Source: Oligoflexia bacterium (lineage in GTDB: Bacteria > Bdellovibrionota > UBA1018). From it: a stretch of 13,463 bases of DNA. The notes beneath the pieces are model-generated. The model was given only the letters and a program-made list of their open reading frames with translations. It searched no databases and was not told the origin of the DNA. The position numbers and the translations under genes are program-made. Every line of letters begins with the position of its first letter. Positions within the stretch are counted from its first letter, which is position 1. Positions 7,114-13,463 of the stretch are shown piece by piece. The stretch is taken from positions 1 to 13,463 of the forward strand of contig CAIYTD010000127.1 of NCBI GenBank assembly GCA_903928955.1, given 5' to 3'.

Positions 7114-8703
7114 ATGGATTCTCGTTTTTTAAAGCAAATTGCACTTCAAGTTTTTTTAACCGGATTATTATTTACAGCCGGTTGTTCTCATTTTAAGACA
7201 ACATCTCAAGATTCAATCGATTCAGACGCTCATCTCCCTCGTCCTAAAGCTTTGACAGATGTTCTTCAACAAGATTCTGGCTTGCCCGAAGATTCTGCGT
7301 CTGGAGCTCAGAAAGTGGCTTTAGAAAATGGAGAGATCAGTGTTCAGGGTGTAAAGCTCAAAAATACCCATTTTGATATTCCTATTACAATTAACTCACG
7401 AGTGGAGTCGTGGATTAATTATTTTTGTGGTCGTGGCCGCGTTTACTTTAGTAGGTATTTGGAGAGATCTGAGTATTTTATTCCGTATATCGCTCCATTG
7501 TTAAAACAGAATCAGTTACCAGAAGATCTTGTCTATTTAGCGATGATTGAGAGTGGATTTAATAATCTGGCGCGCTCCAGCGCTAAAGCAGTGGGTCCTT
7601 GGCAATTTATCTCTGCAACTGGAAAAAGATATGGTTTGATGGTCAACTGGTGGGTAGATGAGCGTCGAGATATTCGAAAGTCTACTTTAGCTGCTGTCGA
7701 GTACCTTCGAGATCTTTATAATATGTTTCAAAGTTGGGAGCTTGCAGCAGCAGCTTATAATGCGGGCGAAGCGAAAGTGGCTCGTGCAGTACGTCGCTTT
7801 GGAACAAAAGATTTTTGGGTCATTTCTCGGCACAGTTTTCTGAGACCTGAGACTCGCGATTATGTTCCAAAAATTATAGCAGCAGCTATTATTTCAAAAA
7901 ATAGGGGTCTCTTTGGATTTCCTGAACAACAAGTCAAGCCAGCGCCTGATGAAGCAGTTGCAGGCGATGGTGAGATTGTGAAGGTGATTAAAACAGATAA
8001 ACCAATCGAAGATAAAGAAGCTTTAGAACAACGTGTTGTAGATGAGGATGGTTTTGCTGAAAATAATCCCGAGCCTTCCTTGCAGGCAACTGAAAGTAGT
8101 CCTGTCCTTCTTGTTGATGCTGCTCCTATTCCATTAGCCAAGCCTATCCCCACTCCTCATGTTACAAAAAAAGGGGAAGTGGGTGGAGAAGAGTTGGTAG
8201 AGTTTGAAGTTCAAAGTCCAGCAGATCTTTTGAAAGTGGCAAGGGCAGCGGGTCTTTCCTATCAAACAGTGAAATCTTTGAATCCGGAAGTCTTGAGATG
8301 GTGCACTCCTCCTACTTTAGCTAGCTATATCGTAAAATTGCCTTCTTCGACGCGTGAGCGATTTTTAACGACTTACAATCATCAGGCGTTTCCCAGAAAA
8401 GTTCAGTTTATGACTTATAAGGCACATCGAGGAGAGACTCTTTCTCGAATTGCAAAGCATTTCGGAATCAAGGTAGATCCCATGAGCGATCTGAATCGTG
8501 TGTCGTCTCAATTTCCTCTGAGAACGGGATCTAAGATTTTATTACCGATGCCAAATGATCGCTCGCGTACATTTGCCTCTCTCGAGGTCCGTGATCCTCC
8601 TGAAAGAAGTCGTCGCCGTCGTCATCCGCGTCGTCATGCTCATAAACTGTATCGAGTGACTTATCATAGGCAGTCGTCTCAAGGTTTGGGAGTAGATAGC
8701 TGA
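7114..8703 (+). CDS. mltD: MltD-like lytic murein transglycosylase lipoprotein with LysM
   Basis: This 529-residue protein cleaves the glycan strands of peptidoglycan, releasing 1,6-anhydromuropeptides. It begins with an export signal ending TAGC (C24), a lipobox with Thr rather than the usual Leu at -3, so outer-membrane lipoprotein status is probable. The SLT domain spans about 115-265. AMIESGFN holds the catalytic Glu146, followed by AVGPWQFISATGKRYGL and the AAAAYNAGE motif (about 211-219), in the order seen in MltD. A long acidic and proline-containing linker (about 270-360) leads to a degenerate LysM-like segment (about 362-410) and a clear LysM (about 433-478, YKAHRGETLSRIAKHFGIKV) that binds peptidoglycan. 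The tail is strongly basic (RSRRRRHPRRHAHK, about 498-511). GGGG at 7101-7104 precedes ATG 7114. It is the first gene of a four-gene cluster behind the promoter at 7002. Confidence 0.9.
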   Translation: MDSRFLKQIALQVFLTGLLFTAGCSHFKTTSQDSIDSDAHLPRPKALTDVLQQDSGLPEDSASGAQKVALENGEISVQGVKLKNTHFDIPITINSRVESWINYFCGRGRVYFSRYLERSEYFIPYIAPLLKQNQLPEDLVYLAMIESGFNNLARSSAKAVGPWQFISATGKRYGLMVNWWVDERRDIRKSTLAAVEYLRDLYNMFQSWELAAAAYNAGEAKVARAVRRFGTKDFWVISRHSFLRPETRDYVPKIIAAAIISKNRGLFGFPEQQVKPAPDEAVAGDGEIVKVIKTDKPIEDKEALEQRVVDEDGFAENNPEPSLQATESSPVLLVDAAPIPLAKPIPTPHVTKKGEVGGEELVEFEVQSPADLLKVARAAGLSYQTVKSLNPEVLRWCTPPTLASYIVKLPSSTRERFLTTYNHQAFPRKVQFMTYKAHRGETLSRIAKHFGIKVDPMSDLNRVSSQFPLRTGSKILLPMPNDRSRTFASLEVRDPPERSRRRRHPRRHAHKLYRVTYHRQSSQGLGVDS

Positions 8704-8712
8704 AGATACTCT

Positions 8713-9399
8713 TTGAATCGACCTTATATTTTAATTAAAGTAGCTGTGTCTTTAGATGGATGTATCGATGATAGAAGTGATCGTCGCTTGATCCTTTCTA
8801 ATTTAGAAGATCAGGAGGCTGTAGATGCGCTTAAAAGTACTTTTGATGCAATACTGGTAGGGGCTGAGACCATTCGAAAAGATAACCCTAGTTTATTGAT
8901 TAAATCAGAACTGCATCAGAGCGAAAGATTGAAAAAAGGAATGTCTCAGCATCCTTGCAAAGTGACTCTTACATGTAGTGGGGATCTCGATCCAATGAGT
9001 CGTTTTTTTCAAGACGATGGAACAAAAAAATGGATTTATTGTCCTCAATTTTTAGAGAAAAGCCTTCAAAAAAAATTTTCCTATTTGGCTCAAGTAGTCG
9101 GATTGCCAGGGGATATTCCTCGGCTGGTAGATCTCATTTCTGATTTGAAGAATCGAGGAATCAGCCGCCTGATGGTGGAAGGGGGGGCATGGATCCAACG
9201 GCTTTTTCTTCAATCAGGATGTGTAGACGCGATGAGGATAGCCATCGCTCCTATTTTTGTCGGTGATCGAGACGCTCCTCGCTTAGCTTCTTCTCGAATC
9301 ATTCGAATGAAACTCAAACAAATGGAAAACTTGGGTGATCGAGTCATTTTACATTATGAATTGCCTGTTGAGCCACGATCCCGGTTGTGCGAAGAATAA
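8713..9399 (+). CDS. stand-alone RibD C-terminal-type pyrimidine reductase
   Basis: This 228-residue protein corresponds to only the reductase half of RibD, which uses NADPH to reduce the ribosylamino-uracil intermediate of riboflavin synthesis. Motifs in order are KVAVSLDGCIDD (9-20), ILVGAETIRKDNP (47-59), MVEGGAW (154-160), and IAPIFVGDRDAP (178-189), the last matching the family's IAPKLLG segment. The deaminase domain of bifunctional RibD is absent. Archaeal and fungal reductases are stand-alone like this, and so are other RibD-like reductases acting on different substrates, so riboflavin synthesis is probable but not certain. The start is TTG 8713, chosen because RPYILIKVAVSLDG is where family members begin. 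It lies 9 nt after the transglycosylase stop and 3 nt before lysC, so it is almost certainly co-transcribed. No other riboflavin gene is in the window. Confidence 0.8.
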   Translation: MNRPYILIKVAVSLDGCIDDRSDRRLILSNLEDQEAVDALKSTFDAILVGAETIRKDNPSLLIKSELHQSERLKKGMSQHPCKVTLTCSGDLDPMSRFFQDDGTKKWIYCPQFLEKSLQKKFSYLAQVVGLPGDIPRLVDLISDLKNRGISRLMVEGGAWIQRLFLQSGCVDAMRIAIAPIFVGDRDAPRLASSRIIRMKLKQMENLGDRVILHYELPVEPRSRLCEE

Positions 9400-9402
9400 G
9401 GA

Positions 9403-10617
9403 ATGGCTCTTATTGTTCAGAAATTTGGGGGAACATCGGTCAGGAGTCCTGATCGAATGCGTTCTGTAGCTCATCGGATTGCGCAGTCCTATCAGCAGGG
9501 AAATCAAATGATTGTGGTTGTTTCTGCAATGGGGGATACGACAGATGATCTGATGGATTTAGCATATCAAGTTTCAAAAAATCCTTCTGCGAGAGAGATG
9601 GATATGCTGTTGACAGCAGGCGAGAGAATTTCTATGGCCCTCCTCAGCATGGCACTTGCCGATGAAAAGGTTCCAGCTCTCTCATTAACAGGGTCACAAA
9701 GCGGAATTATTACTGATCAAAGCCATCGCAGGGCGCGGATTCGAAGAATTTTAGGAGATCGAGTCAGGGCTACTTTGGAGAAAAATGCTGTTGCCATTGT
9801 AGGTGGTTTTCAAGGAGTCAGCGAGACGAAAGAAATCACCACATTAGGACGGGGTGGATCAGACACTAGTGCGGTTGCACTAGCTGCTGCGCTGGGTGCA
9901 GATGCATGTGAAATTTATACGGATGTGGATGGTGTTTATTCAGCTGACCCTCGCATTGTTTCGAATGCAAAGTTTTTGAAAACCATTCCTCATGATTTAA
10001 TGGTGGAAATGGCTACTCGAGGTGCAGGTGTTTTGCATCCTCGCAGTGTGGAACTTGCTAAACAGTATGGAGTTCCGCTAAAAGTAAAAAATAGCCAAAA
10101 TCAGAATGAGGGTACTTCTGTGATTGCAACCACCGCTCAAGAGAGACTGAAACGAATGGAAGAGTTTAGCGTGACGGGTGTGACCGCAGATCGCGATAAA
10201 CTCTTTCTTTCCATTACTCTCTCTCGGTCAACCCTTTTAGGGGCGCTTTGGGAGCGCGCAGCGCAAGCGCATCTTTCGATTGTGTCTCCGACATTTTTCT
10301 CGGGGGAAGTAAGATTTTTTTCTGATCGAGACGGAGAAATGGAATGGCGAAAACATTTGGAAGATCTTGTGTCAAATGGATTTCTTCAATCCTATACGAT
10401 TGATCCAGATATCGTTCCTCTTTCAGTGATAGGAGATCGGTTCTCCCAAGATGGAATGGCTCTTCAGCAAGTCGTAGAGGCGCTTGCTCGTGAAAATATT
10501 TTAGTGACCCTGGGTACAGCATCGGCTTTAGCAATCACTGTGGGTATCTCTATTGACCGAGCAGAAGAAGGCGTGAAAATTCTTCATGCTGAGTTTTTAG
10601 AGGAAAAAATGGAATGA
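9403..10617 (+). CDS. lysC: aspartate kinase
   Basis: Aspartate kinase phosphorylates aspartate, the first step to lysine, diaminopimelate, threonine and methionine. The 404-residue length matches monofunctional enzymes. The kinase domain carries KFGGTSV (7-13), VSAMGDTTDDL (40-50), LLTAGERIS (69-77), SLTGSQSGIITD (94-105), TTLGRGGSDTSAVALAAALGAD (146-167) and YTDVDGVYSADPR (172-184). Two ACT domains follow (about 257-325 and 338-395). They depart from the usual text: GVPDxPG is replaced by LSRSTLLG (273-280), and the region normally reading near ISTSEIKIS is LGTASALAIT (370-379). Inhibitor binding may therefore differ from well-known LysC enzymes. ATG 9403 follows the RibD-like stop by 3 nt. 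The AAGGA touching the ATG is too close to be a normal ribosome binding site, so translational coupling is likely. The stop overlaps the next start by 4 nt (ATGA). Confidence 0.95.
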   Translation: MALIVQKFGGTSVRSPDRMRSVAHRIAQSYQQGNQMIVVVSAMGDTTDDLMDLAYQVSKNPSAREMDMLLTAGERISMALLSMALADEKVPALSLTGSQSGIITDQSHRRARIRRILGDRVRATLEKNAVAIVGGFQGVSETKEITTLGRGGSDTSAVALAAALGADACEIYTDVDGVYSADPRIVSNAKFLKTIPHDLMVEMATRGAGVLHPRSVELAKQYGVPLKVKNSQNQNEGTSVIATTAQERLKRMEEFSVTGVTADRDKLFLSITLSRSTLLGALWERAAQAHLSIVSPTFFSGEVRFFSDRDGEMEWRKHLEDLVSNGFLQSYTIDPDIVPLSVIGDRFSQDGMALQQVVEALARENILVTLGTASALAITVGISIDRAEEGVKILHAEFLEEKME

Positions 10618-11750
10618 GTGCTCAGTCAGTTGTTGTTGTCGGTGATGGATGGTCAGCATTAGCTACCGTCGGGTTTTTAGTTTCATCTGGAGTGCAGGTC
10701 CATTGGATAGTAGGAACAGGTTCCAGAATTTTTCCTTCTCTAGCTAGTTTGGAAGTAGGTCCCGGTGTATCTGTTTGGAATGAGCTTGCTATAAAACTAG
10801 GGGTTTCTTGCGGTGAATTTCGTCCTGGAAATTGGACTCGAGAGTTCAGAAATAAATCTTTTCGAGATCCATTATGGTTAAAACCCCTGACTCCGGATGC
10901 TCGTTTTCAAGCAAAATGTACAGACCTTTGGGAGCCCGAGCGAAATTTGGTGGGAGTGTTTGAGGGCAGGTTCGAAATGGCTCTCTCCGATTTAGAAGAA
11001 GAATGTCGAAGCATTTTAGTGGAGGCAAGGTACTCCGATTTGACTCGAAAAGTGGGAGCTCCTCTCACAGGCTTTCAAGTTCAGGACGGACAAGTTTGTG
11101 CAGTTTATTTAGGTTCAGGTGAGACGATTGAATGTCAGCAGGTTATTTATGCTGATCGTTGGAGCTTATTGCCACTGATTGAGGGAATTCCAAAGCCCAT
11201 TGAATTCTTGCGTAGAAGAGATCCAATGGGAGTTTTACAGGCTAGCTTTAATCATTCTATTCCTGTTGGATTAGGGGTTCAAGAGAGTTTTTTTGCACTT
11301 TTACATCGAAGTTCAGGCGATAAGGCAGATCGTAGAGTTTGGGGTCATTTCTTTGCTGAAGGACAAAGAAGTGTTTGGACATTATGTTTATCTCACGAGG
11401 AGGTCGAAGATAATCATGAGATCGGAAAAAAACTGCGCCGCTTAAAGGGGACTTTGGATCGAATTTTTGAAGGAAGCGAGTTGCTTTCGGGTGGAAAAAA
11501 GAAATTTGAAGAAACAGTCGAGCAGGAACAAGTGCGTTTCGAAGAGGAAGTGATCTTTGCCGGAGGTGCCCCTCTCCTCGAGCCTTTGACTCTTCCAGGG
11601 CTTTCTGGAGTTTTGTTTTTAACGGATGGATATGGCCCTTCTTTTGCTTTACAGCAGGTCGGAGCTGCGCTCGGTATAGAGTCGAAGAACTTTCACCCCG
11701 AGGCAAAAAGTATGCACTTCCTCGACTCCAGCATGCAGCAGTGCGTATGA
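10614..11750 (+). CDS. Rossmann-type, probably FAD-dependent oxidoreductase-like protein of unknown role
   Basis: This 378-residue protein starts with a dinucleotide-binding fold, VVVVGDGWSALATVGFLVSSGVQVHWIVG. The glycine motif is G10-x-G12-x-x-A15, with Ala where FAD proteins often have Gly. A C-terminal segment, GLSGVLFLTDGYGPSFALQQVGAAL (about 328-352), resembles the second FAD contact of amine-oxidase/phytoene-desaturase-type flavoproteins, where a strand and G/D turn precede a helix. The middle (about 150-300) has no motif I can name, and no active-site residues can be assigned. Its ATG overlaps the lysC stop by 4 nt (ATGA 10614-10617), so the two are translationally coupled and it probably belongs to the same functional unit. 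Its last 102 nt run antisense to comF. The family is not recognised beyond the fold. Confidence 0.7.
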   Translation: MSAQSVVVVGDGWSALATVGFLVSSGVQVHWIVGTGSRIFPSLASLEVGPGVSVWNELAIKLGVSCGEFRPGNWTREFRNKSFRDPLWLKPLTPDARFQAKCTDLWEPERNLVGVFEGRFEMALSDLEEECRSILVEARYSDLTRKVGAPLTGFQVQDGQVCAVYLGSGETIECQQVIYADRWSLLPLIEGIPKPIEFLRRRDPMGVLQASFNHSIPVGLGVQESFFALLHRSSGDKADRRVWGHFFAEGQRSVWTLCLSHEEVEDNHEIGKKLRRLKGTLDRIFEGSELLSGGKKKFEETVEQEQVRFEEEVIFAGGAPLLEPLTLPGLSGVLFLTDGYGPSFALQQVGAALGIESKNFHPEAKSMHFLDSSMQQCV

Positions 11751-12368
11751 TGCTTGTTTGAGGGTGCGTCCGGTTGTCATAAAATCATCGACTAGAATGA
11801 CACGTTTTATTTTTCTCAAAGACTGTCGATCGATCCTAAATCGATTTTTGTTTTGCAGCCTTTGAACTAAATTGAGTTCTGCTTGTCTTTGTAACGGTTC
11901 AGAACTCAATTCAATAGCTCTGAGTACTGGCAGATTGAGTTGAAAGGCAACCCATTGAGAAATGATTTCTGCGGGACTTCCCTTCATTCTCCACGCGCGA
12001 TGAAAGTGCTGGGGTATCGGAATCACGCATTCTGCAGAAAAAGATTGCCACTGGGAGATCAGCTTAGGGGTTGTTTTTAGGACCTGTCGATCAAAGAGTG
12101 TACCTCTGCGTATTTTCCATTTTTTGAGCACTGTATAGCTATTACCTAAGAGGAGGTAGCGTCCTGAATAGGAATGGATCGAGGGCGAAGTAGCCCAAGG
12201 TCGGAGGCAAGAAGGAGGGGAGCAGAGAGGGCTACTGCAGTGCCTGCAAAGTGGCGGGCAAGATATGAAACTAGAAGCACAATTGGAGCAGAGGGGAAAG
12301 AATTCTAAATCTTTCCTCAGTTCCAAGTTAAAACTGCAAGCAGCGCATTGAACGAGAACACCCAGCAT
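11649..12368 (-). CDS. comF: ComF family phosphoribosyltransferase-like protein
   Basis: This 239-residue protein has the ComF layout. An N-terminal zinc-binding region (CAAC at 8-11, CSNC at 27-30, then C37, C41, C44, C49 and C54) is followed by CVIPIPQHFHRAWRMKGSPAEII (about 114-136) and LQRQAELNLVQRLQNKNRFRI (about 159-179). The PRPP-binding loop VILVDDFMTTG (190-200) comes next. ComF proteins assist DNA uptake during natural transformation in some bacteria, and homologues such as GntX are widespread without proven roles. The start at ATG 12368 has no visible ribosome binding site. It is 31 nt downstream of the broken ATPase gene on the same strand. Its final 33 codons and stop overlap the end of the convergent oxidoreductase-like gene. 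The overlapped part still includes the conserved HAGVEEVHTFCLG strand, so the overlap is not just a ragged tail. Competence function here is inference. Confidence 0.88.
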   Translation of the reverse strand: MLGVLVQCAACSFNLELRKDLEFFPLCSNCASSFISCPPLCRHCSSPLCSPPSCLRPWATSPSIHSYSGRYLLLGNSYTVLKKWKIRRGTLFDRQVLKTTPKLISQWQSFSAECVIPIPQHFHRAWRMKGSPAEIISQWVAFQLNLPVLRAIELSSEPLQRQAELNLVQRLQNKNRFRIDRQSLRKIKRVILVDDFMTTGRTLKQASYALLHAGVEEVHTFCLGVKVLRLYTERSSDLL

Positions 12369-12399
12369 TGCAGGGTGAACTTAGCAAGGAGGAGACCAA

Positions 12400-13463
12400 T
12401 TAAACCAAGCGCGCTAAAAAGTCAGCTGCGCTCATTCGAAGAACTTGTCTCTCACCGTTATTGCGGATGTCTAACGAAACGGGTTCTCGGCTCAGAACAA
12501 AGGATTTTGTCAGATTGAGCTTTTCCGAAAAATAATAAACAGAAGCAGGATTGGAACTTGCATGGGCTTTGCACTCGACTGCAATCCAAGGCTTCCGTTT
12601 TCGACAGATTAAAAAATCTACCTCATGGTCTTCCTTGTCTCGAACATAGTGAAGACTTAAATCATCCAGTCCTAATTCATTGGCGAAATTCACCCATTTG
12701 TACAAGTGCATAGCCACTAGGTTTTCAAATCTTTGTCCAGGATCTTCCACTTCTGTCCAATCCCAAAGGTAAAATTTAGGTTTTTTTTTGATTCCTCGTG
12801 GAAGCTTTGTAGAGTAGGGTCGGATAAAAAAGCCATAGTATACACGTTCCAGAAGATTCAACCAGTGTTTGACAGTCTCGAAATGAACTTCTAAATCTTG
12901 TCTCAATGCATTTATCGAAAGAGAGCTAGCCACTCTTTCAGGCAACAAGGAGGCTAGGTGTTCAACAAGGGGAAGATTTTTAATATTCTCTGTTTGTGCT
13001 AAATCCTGTTGAATCAGGCGCTCAATACGAGTAGATCGCCATCGGCGCAAAAAGGATAACGAGCCATCAAAAAGTGGCTCTGGAAAGCCACTCAAAGTCA
13101 TTAGTTTCTCCAGGGAATCCTGAGCATCTGAAGTCGGACTGTCTTGAAACGCGTCAGTAAATGCGCGCTTCCAGTAACTATCCAATGAGTATTTGGTTCC
13201 TGTGCATCAAACAACCCTTTTAATGTATTTTTCCATCTATTATATTTATGTATTTCATCAAAACAAATTCTTGGTATTTTTGTGAGTTTACGTTCACCTG
13301 GAAATATTTCTTTCATCAATATGCGCCGGTGCTTGGGTTGGTCCCAGTTGAAATAATTGATTTCGTTGTCTTTTTTGCCTAAAAGCGAGACAGCAAGCGT
13401 AGTCTTGCCGACTTGTCGAGGCCCTGAAATAAAAACCATCTGGCGCCTTTTTGAAAGCTCCTC
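12400..13463 (-). pseudogene. broken AAA/DUF4143-type ATPase gene (frameshift with internal loss)
   Basis: Two minus-strand frames together make one AAA_14/DUF4143 protein. The 5' frame (13463 to stop 13101) has KRRQMVFISGPRQVGKTTLA (Walker A GPRQVGKT), ICFDEIHKY (Walker B) and HWIVTGSAHLL (sensor 1), then leaves the family pattern. The codons EELSKRRQ before ATG 13439 are in frame and fit the family, so the true start lies outside the window. The 3' frame (about 13135 to stop 12400) resumes with EKLMTLSGFPEPLFDG, the ERVASSLSINALRQDLEV helix-turn-helix-like part, a YLWDWTEVEDPGQRFENLVAMHLYKW segment, and the nuclease-like core HYVRDKEDHEVDFLICRKRKPWIAVECK. Family members normally have a few dozen more residues between the sensor and the GFPEP part, including a GRY and HPLSL-like stretch. 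These appear missing, so an out-of-frame deletion near 13120-13160 is the likely lesion. Such ATPases are often horizontally mobile and of unclear function. A sequencing error cannot explain the missing segment. Confidence 0.75.

Noticed and set aside
7860..8153. 97-codon minus-strand open frame
   Set aside because: It is antisense to the linker region of the transglycosylase and of skewed composition, so it is best explained as a shadow frame.
11257..11706. 149-codon minus-strand open frame
   Set aside because: It is antisense to the oxidoreductase-like gene, with no recognisable motif. The only supported minus-strand gene here is comF.

Overview
The window is ordinary, gene-dense bacterial chromosome carrying about a dozen genes and no rRNA, tRNA, CRISPR array or insertion sequence that I can see. 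A MurJ lipid II flippase and a lipoprotein-type MltD-like murein transglycosylase point to a Gram-negative, peptidoglycan-making cell. Rsm22-type, DUF507-like and PHA-granule-region-like proteins together are compatible with a deltaproteobacterial-type lineage (Bdellovibrionota or Myxococcota), but this placement is inference from protein style and not proven.

Layout. 1-148 is the tail of an unrecognised + strand gene, followed by a probable terminator hairpin (213-243). 242-1489 (-) encodes an Rsm22/METTL17-type methyltransferase-fold ribosome-assembly factor with four candidate Fe-S cysteines. A 62-bp divergent gap separates it from a + strand group: a large protein with the architecture of an acyl-CoA carboxylase alpha subunit (1552-3468), a small PHA-system-like protein (3513-3818) and murJ (3825-5477), then a DUF507-like gene (5530-5976). 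An AT-rich gap leads to a membrane-anchored protein of unknown function with two similar domains (6129-6998). A promoter with an overlapping perfect palindrome precedes a tight cluster of four genes: MltD-like transglycosylase, stand-alone RibD C-terminal reductase, aspartate kinase LysC, and a Rossmann-type (FAD/NAD) protein (7114-11750). The spacings are 9 nt, 3 nt and a 4-nt overlap. On the minus strand, comF (11649-12368) overlaps the end of that cluster tail to tail, and upstream of comF lies a broken AAA/DUF4143 ATPase gene running off the right edge.

How the genes relate. murJ and the transglycosylase both serve the cell wall, and LysC feeds the diaminopimelate branch that supplies peptidoglycan, so a cell-envelope theme is plausible, although the RibD-like gene does not obviously fit. 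The most unusual item is the 638-residue carboxylase-like protein. It keeps the biotin carboxylase, linker and biotinyl-carrier layout and most ATP-binding residues, but it has lost the biotinylated lysine and the two residues central to carboxyl transfer (Glu296 and Arg338 in E. coli AccC numbering). It therefore looks like a pseudo-carboxylase with a new role. No complete new multi-gene system is evident.
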